Source of the DNA: Bacillota bacterium
GTDB lineage: Bacteria > Bacillota > Sulfobacillia > Sulfobacillales > Sulfobacillaceae
Reading direction: 5' to 3'
Length of the DNA stretch: 64,000 nucleotides
NCBI GenBank assembly: GCA_021820485.1
Contig: JAKADO010000004.1
Coordinates: forward strand, 1-64,000
Below, piece after piece: positions 62,114-64,000 of this stretch. Each line of letters begins with the position of its first letter. The first letter of the stretch is position 1. The position numbers and the translations under genes were made by a program. Below the pieces are notes generated by a model. That model saw only the letters and a program-made list of their open reading frames with translations. It did not search any database and was not told the origin of the DNA.

Positions 62114-64000
62114 AATAGAAGATCTGGGTCGTCTGGGCAAGGGAATGCAAGACCTTCAGAGTGGCCAGGGTCCGCTCATCGTCAAAATGCACCAGAATAT
62201 CGTCAAGAATCATGGGGAGCGGCTGTGACTGCGCCAAGTGCTGCTCCACAAAGGCTAGTCTCAGGGCAAAAAACAGCTGGTCACGGGTCCCGTCGCTCAG
62301 CATGTCGATCCGTCGTCTCTGAACGCCGCCCAATTCCGCCTCCAGATACGGTGCATGCCCATCATGCTCCACCGCGATGCCTTGGTATCGACCAGCCGTC
62401 AATTCGCGAAACAGTTCTCCTGCCCGGGATACCACCGAGGATTGGTTTCGTTCGCGAAACGTGTCAACCGCCCGCGCCAAAACCTGCCGCGCCAATTCCA
62501 CCCGAAGATATTCATTGAAGTACCGATCGACTTCGGCTAAGTGACCCTCTGCCGCTTGGGCACTCTCTGCGGCTTCCGACGCGTTGCCGTTCAGCGCTTG
62601 AAAAGCCATCTGGGATTCCATGCGCTGGCGATGAACGTCGTCCACCCGCGTCCGAACCTCCGCCAATTTTGCGTCTAGGGCTTCCAGCCGCCCTTCCAGC
62701 CCGTCCGTTCCAACCGAAGCGTTGAGGTGCACGACTTCTTGTTCCAGATCGGCAAGAGAAAGACCATCGCCCACCTCGCGAAGCAAATTCTCGTGATCCC
62801 GAACTTCCGAAGCCAGCCTCTTCTGCGCGACTGACTGCTGCACCAGCGTGAGCAAACCCTGGTCATCCGCACAATGATAGGCCGACCGCCATTCCGCCAG
62901 CTCGCGCTCCCGATTCTCCCATTCGTCTAAAGCAGCCTTCAGTTGTTCCTCCCGAACCTCAACTTCCCGAGCCAAGCTCTCGTAGCTTTGCTGAGAGGCT
63001 TGAGCCGTGCTGAGACGATCCCGCACATGGCGCACCCAGACGGCCACCGTCGGGAAATCCGTCATGCGTTCCCCGAAACGTTCGCAGAGCATCCGTGCAC
63101 GGGCCTCAAACCGATGGACCGCCTGCTGTTTGGCTGCAATCTCCGATTCAATCCGCTCCATGTCCGCCACAGCGCTGAAGAGCTCCTTCAATCGAGCCAC
63201 ATACCGGACCGCGATTTCTGGTGCTTCCGGCAGGAGCGGATGCCGAGATCGCAAGCTGGACCACTGTTCTTCAACTCTGGCCAATGTCTGTTGGGCCCTC
63301 TCCACCGCGGCGGTCTCATCACGCAGCGAGCCCTCGGCGACGGCCAACCGGGTCCGCAATTGCTCCCGATCCTGCTCCTGCTCCCGGATAACCTCAAGAT
63401 CTTGGAGCGCAGAGGCCAAGAGATGCGACAGGTCACCGTCGGTCCACTCGAGGGAGAGTGTCCTCGCCTCCTCCATCAGTCGGCGCCGGTACTCGTCACG
63501 CTGCGAGCTGAGATATCTCAGGTGCTCCTCGAGCGATTCCATTTGAGCCGCCCGCTCCCGCAAGGGTCGATGGACATTGGTCAGAAAGTCCTTCATCTCG
63601 GATGGGCTTTTTGGCTCGATGCCGGCCGCCACCCACTCCGCTCTCCAACGCTCGTGCCATTGCTGAACCTCTTTCTCAAGGGTCAAATGCCGGTCGGTCC
63701 AGAACGCGATGCTTTGTTCAGCCTGTTCCAACTGCCGGCGCAGCAGCGCCCGTTGCGCCGACCCGCGGGCATCCCGCCGCATCCAGTCAGCCGTTTCGTC
63801 AGCGCGTTGCACCGCCGCCTCGAACGCTTCGGCAAGCGTTCCCGTGCCGGCATAATCCCGAACATCCTCCGAACTGGCACCATTCTCCAGCCATGCCTGC
63901 TTCACCAATCGCCAGCCCCGATCACGCTGAGCACGCGATGCCTGAAGGTCCTCTTCAATGGGGACGCCGCCGGACTCTTCAATTTCAGCCAATTGATGGG
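62007..64000 (-). CDS. YhaN/SbcC-like SMC-type ATPase (partial, 5' end outside window)
   Basis: At least 664 residues are present. Most is coiled coil (Glu/Arg/Gln/Leu-rich, residues about 60-500 of the visible part). The C-terminal ATPase lobe shows the ABC signature LSDGTRDQLFFALRLAF, Walker B LPMILDDILVHFDDER and FYFTHHQSV. The N-terminal lobe with Walker A would lie beyond 64000, so the frame is cut and the TTG at 63992 is internal. The closest known type is YhaN/AAA_27, a partner of a YhaM/SbcD-like nuclease in DNA repair. It ends by overlapping the HAD gene on the opposite strand. Confidence 0.82.
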   Translation of the reverse strand, partial: HQLAEIEESGGVPIEEDLQASRAQRDRGWRLVKQAWLENGASSEDVRDYAGTGTLAEAFEAAVQRADETADWMRRDARGSAQRALLRRQLEQAEQSIAFWTDRHLTLEKEVQQWHERWRAEWVAAGIEPKSPSEMKDFLTNVHRPLRERAAQMESLEEHLRYLSSQRDEYRRRLMEEARTLSLEWTDGDLSHLLASALQDLEVIREQEQDREQLRTRLAVAEGSLRDETAAVERAQQTLARVEEQWSSLRSRHPLLPEAPEIAVRYVARLKELFSAVADMERIESEIAAKQQAVHRFEARARMLCERFGERMTDFPTVAVWVRHVRDRLSTAQASQQSYESLAREVEVREEQLKAALDEWENRERELAEWRSAYHCADDQGLLTLVQQSVAQKRLASEVRDHENLLREVGDGLSLADLEQEVVHLNASVGTDGLEGRLEALDAKLAEVRTRVDDVHRQRMESQMAFQALNGNASEAAESAQAAEGHLAEVDRYFNEYLRVELARQVLARAVDTFRERNQSSVVSRAGELFRELTAGRYQGIAVEHDGHAPYLEAELGGVQRRRIDMLSDGTRDQLFFALRLAFVEQHLAQSQPLPMILDDILVHFDDERTLATLKVLHSLAQTTQIFYFTHHQSVVDAAVTLGSGVAIHPLETMPVDRGLTTR

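Overview
The window looks like chromosomal DNA of a GC-rich, endospore-forming member of the Firmicutes, most likely a sulfur-oxidising acidophile of the Sulfobacillus type. The species assignment is inference. Support comes from the spore genes (gpr, spoVB, a 26-codon spoVM, PASTA kinase prkC), two T-box leaders, the Firmicutes-type order remA-rpoZ-coaBC-priA-fmt-rsmB-rlmN-stp-prkC-rsgA-rpe-spoVM//rpmB-asp23-fakA-recG, and a TsdA-like dihaem cytochrome c typical of thiosulfate/tetrathionate metabolism. No rRNA, tRNA, insertion sequence, prophage or CRISPR array was seen. Genes are tightly packed, mostly on the minus strand, and many start with TTG or GTG behind strong GGAGG sites.

Layout: 1-0.9 kb holds the tail of a membrane protein and a degenerate XRE-type regulator. 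0.9-7.8 kb holds an aminotransferase, YbaK, citrate synthase, a Nudix hydrolase, a small zinc-ribbon membrane protein, Gpr, a polytopic GT87-like protein and a GT51 transglycosylase. 7.8-9.3 kb is a SpoVB/MurJ-type flippase. 9.3-15.8 kb is one heat-shock operon, hspR-dnaK-dnaJ-clpB, followed by a TlpA-like thioredoxin, with a clear sigma-A promoter in front of hspR. 16-18 kb holds a ClC chloride/proton antiporter convergent with the TsdA-like cytochrome.

18.2-28.2 kb is an aromatic amino-acid supraoperon. A T-box with a probable UGG specifier precedes trpEGDCFBA. A second T-box, driven by its own promoter embedded in the end of trpA, precedes aroF-tyrA-aroA. A winged-helix regulator and recG lie upstream, then fakA and asp23. 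rpmB is read in the opposite direction.

32.7-45.5 kb is one long housekeeping run on the minus strand: remA, rpoZ, coaBC, priA, fmt, rsmB, rlmN, stp, prkC, rsgA, rpe, a small membrane protein, spoVM and hslO, behind a TTGACA-17-TACGAT promoter. It joins transcription, CoA synthesis, replication restart, translation initiation, rRNA modification, Ser/Thr phospho-signalling and spore coat assembly. gmk and def, often found in this neighbourhood, are not in it.

45.5-64 kb holds an ABC-2 exporter with a putative exported partner, a DedA protein, dapF, a P-type Ca2+-like ATPase, an EamA permease, proBA (proline synthesis), a large glutamate synthase subunit without its small subunit, a metallo-beta-lactamase-fold hydrolase, a HAD phosphatase, and a YhaN/SbcC-like ATPase cut by the window edge. 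The most notable signals are the paired T-boxes with a promoter overlapping the trpA stop codon, the unannotatably small spoVM, a zinc-ribbon gene that seems to use a non-AUG start, two genes with a near-identical promoter/initial-transcribed motif, several overlapping gene ends, and the hspR-first chaperone operon with a one-zinc DnaJ and no grpE.
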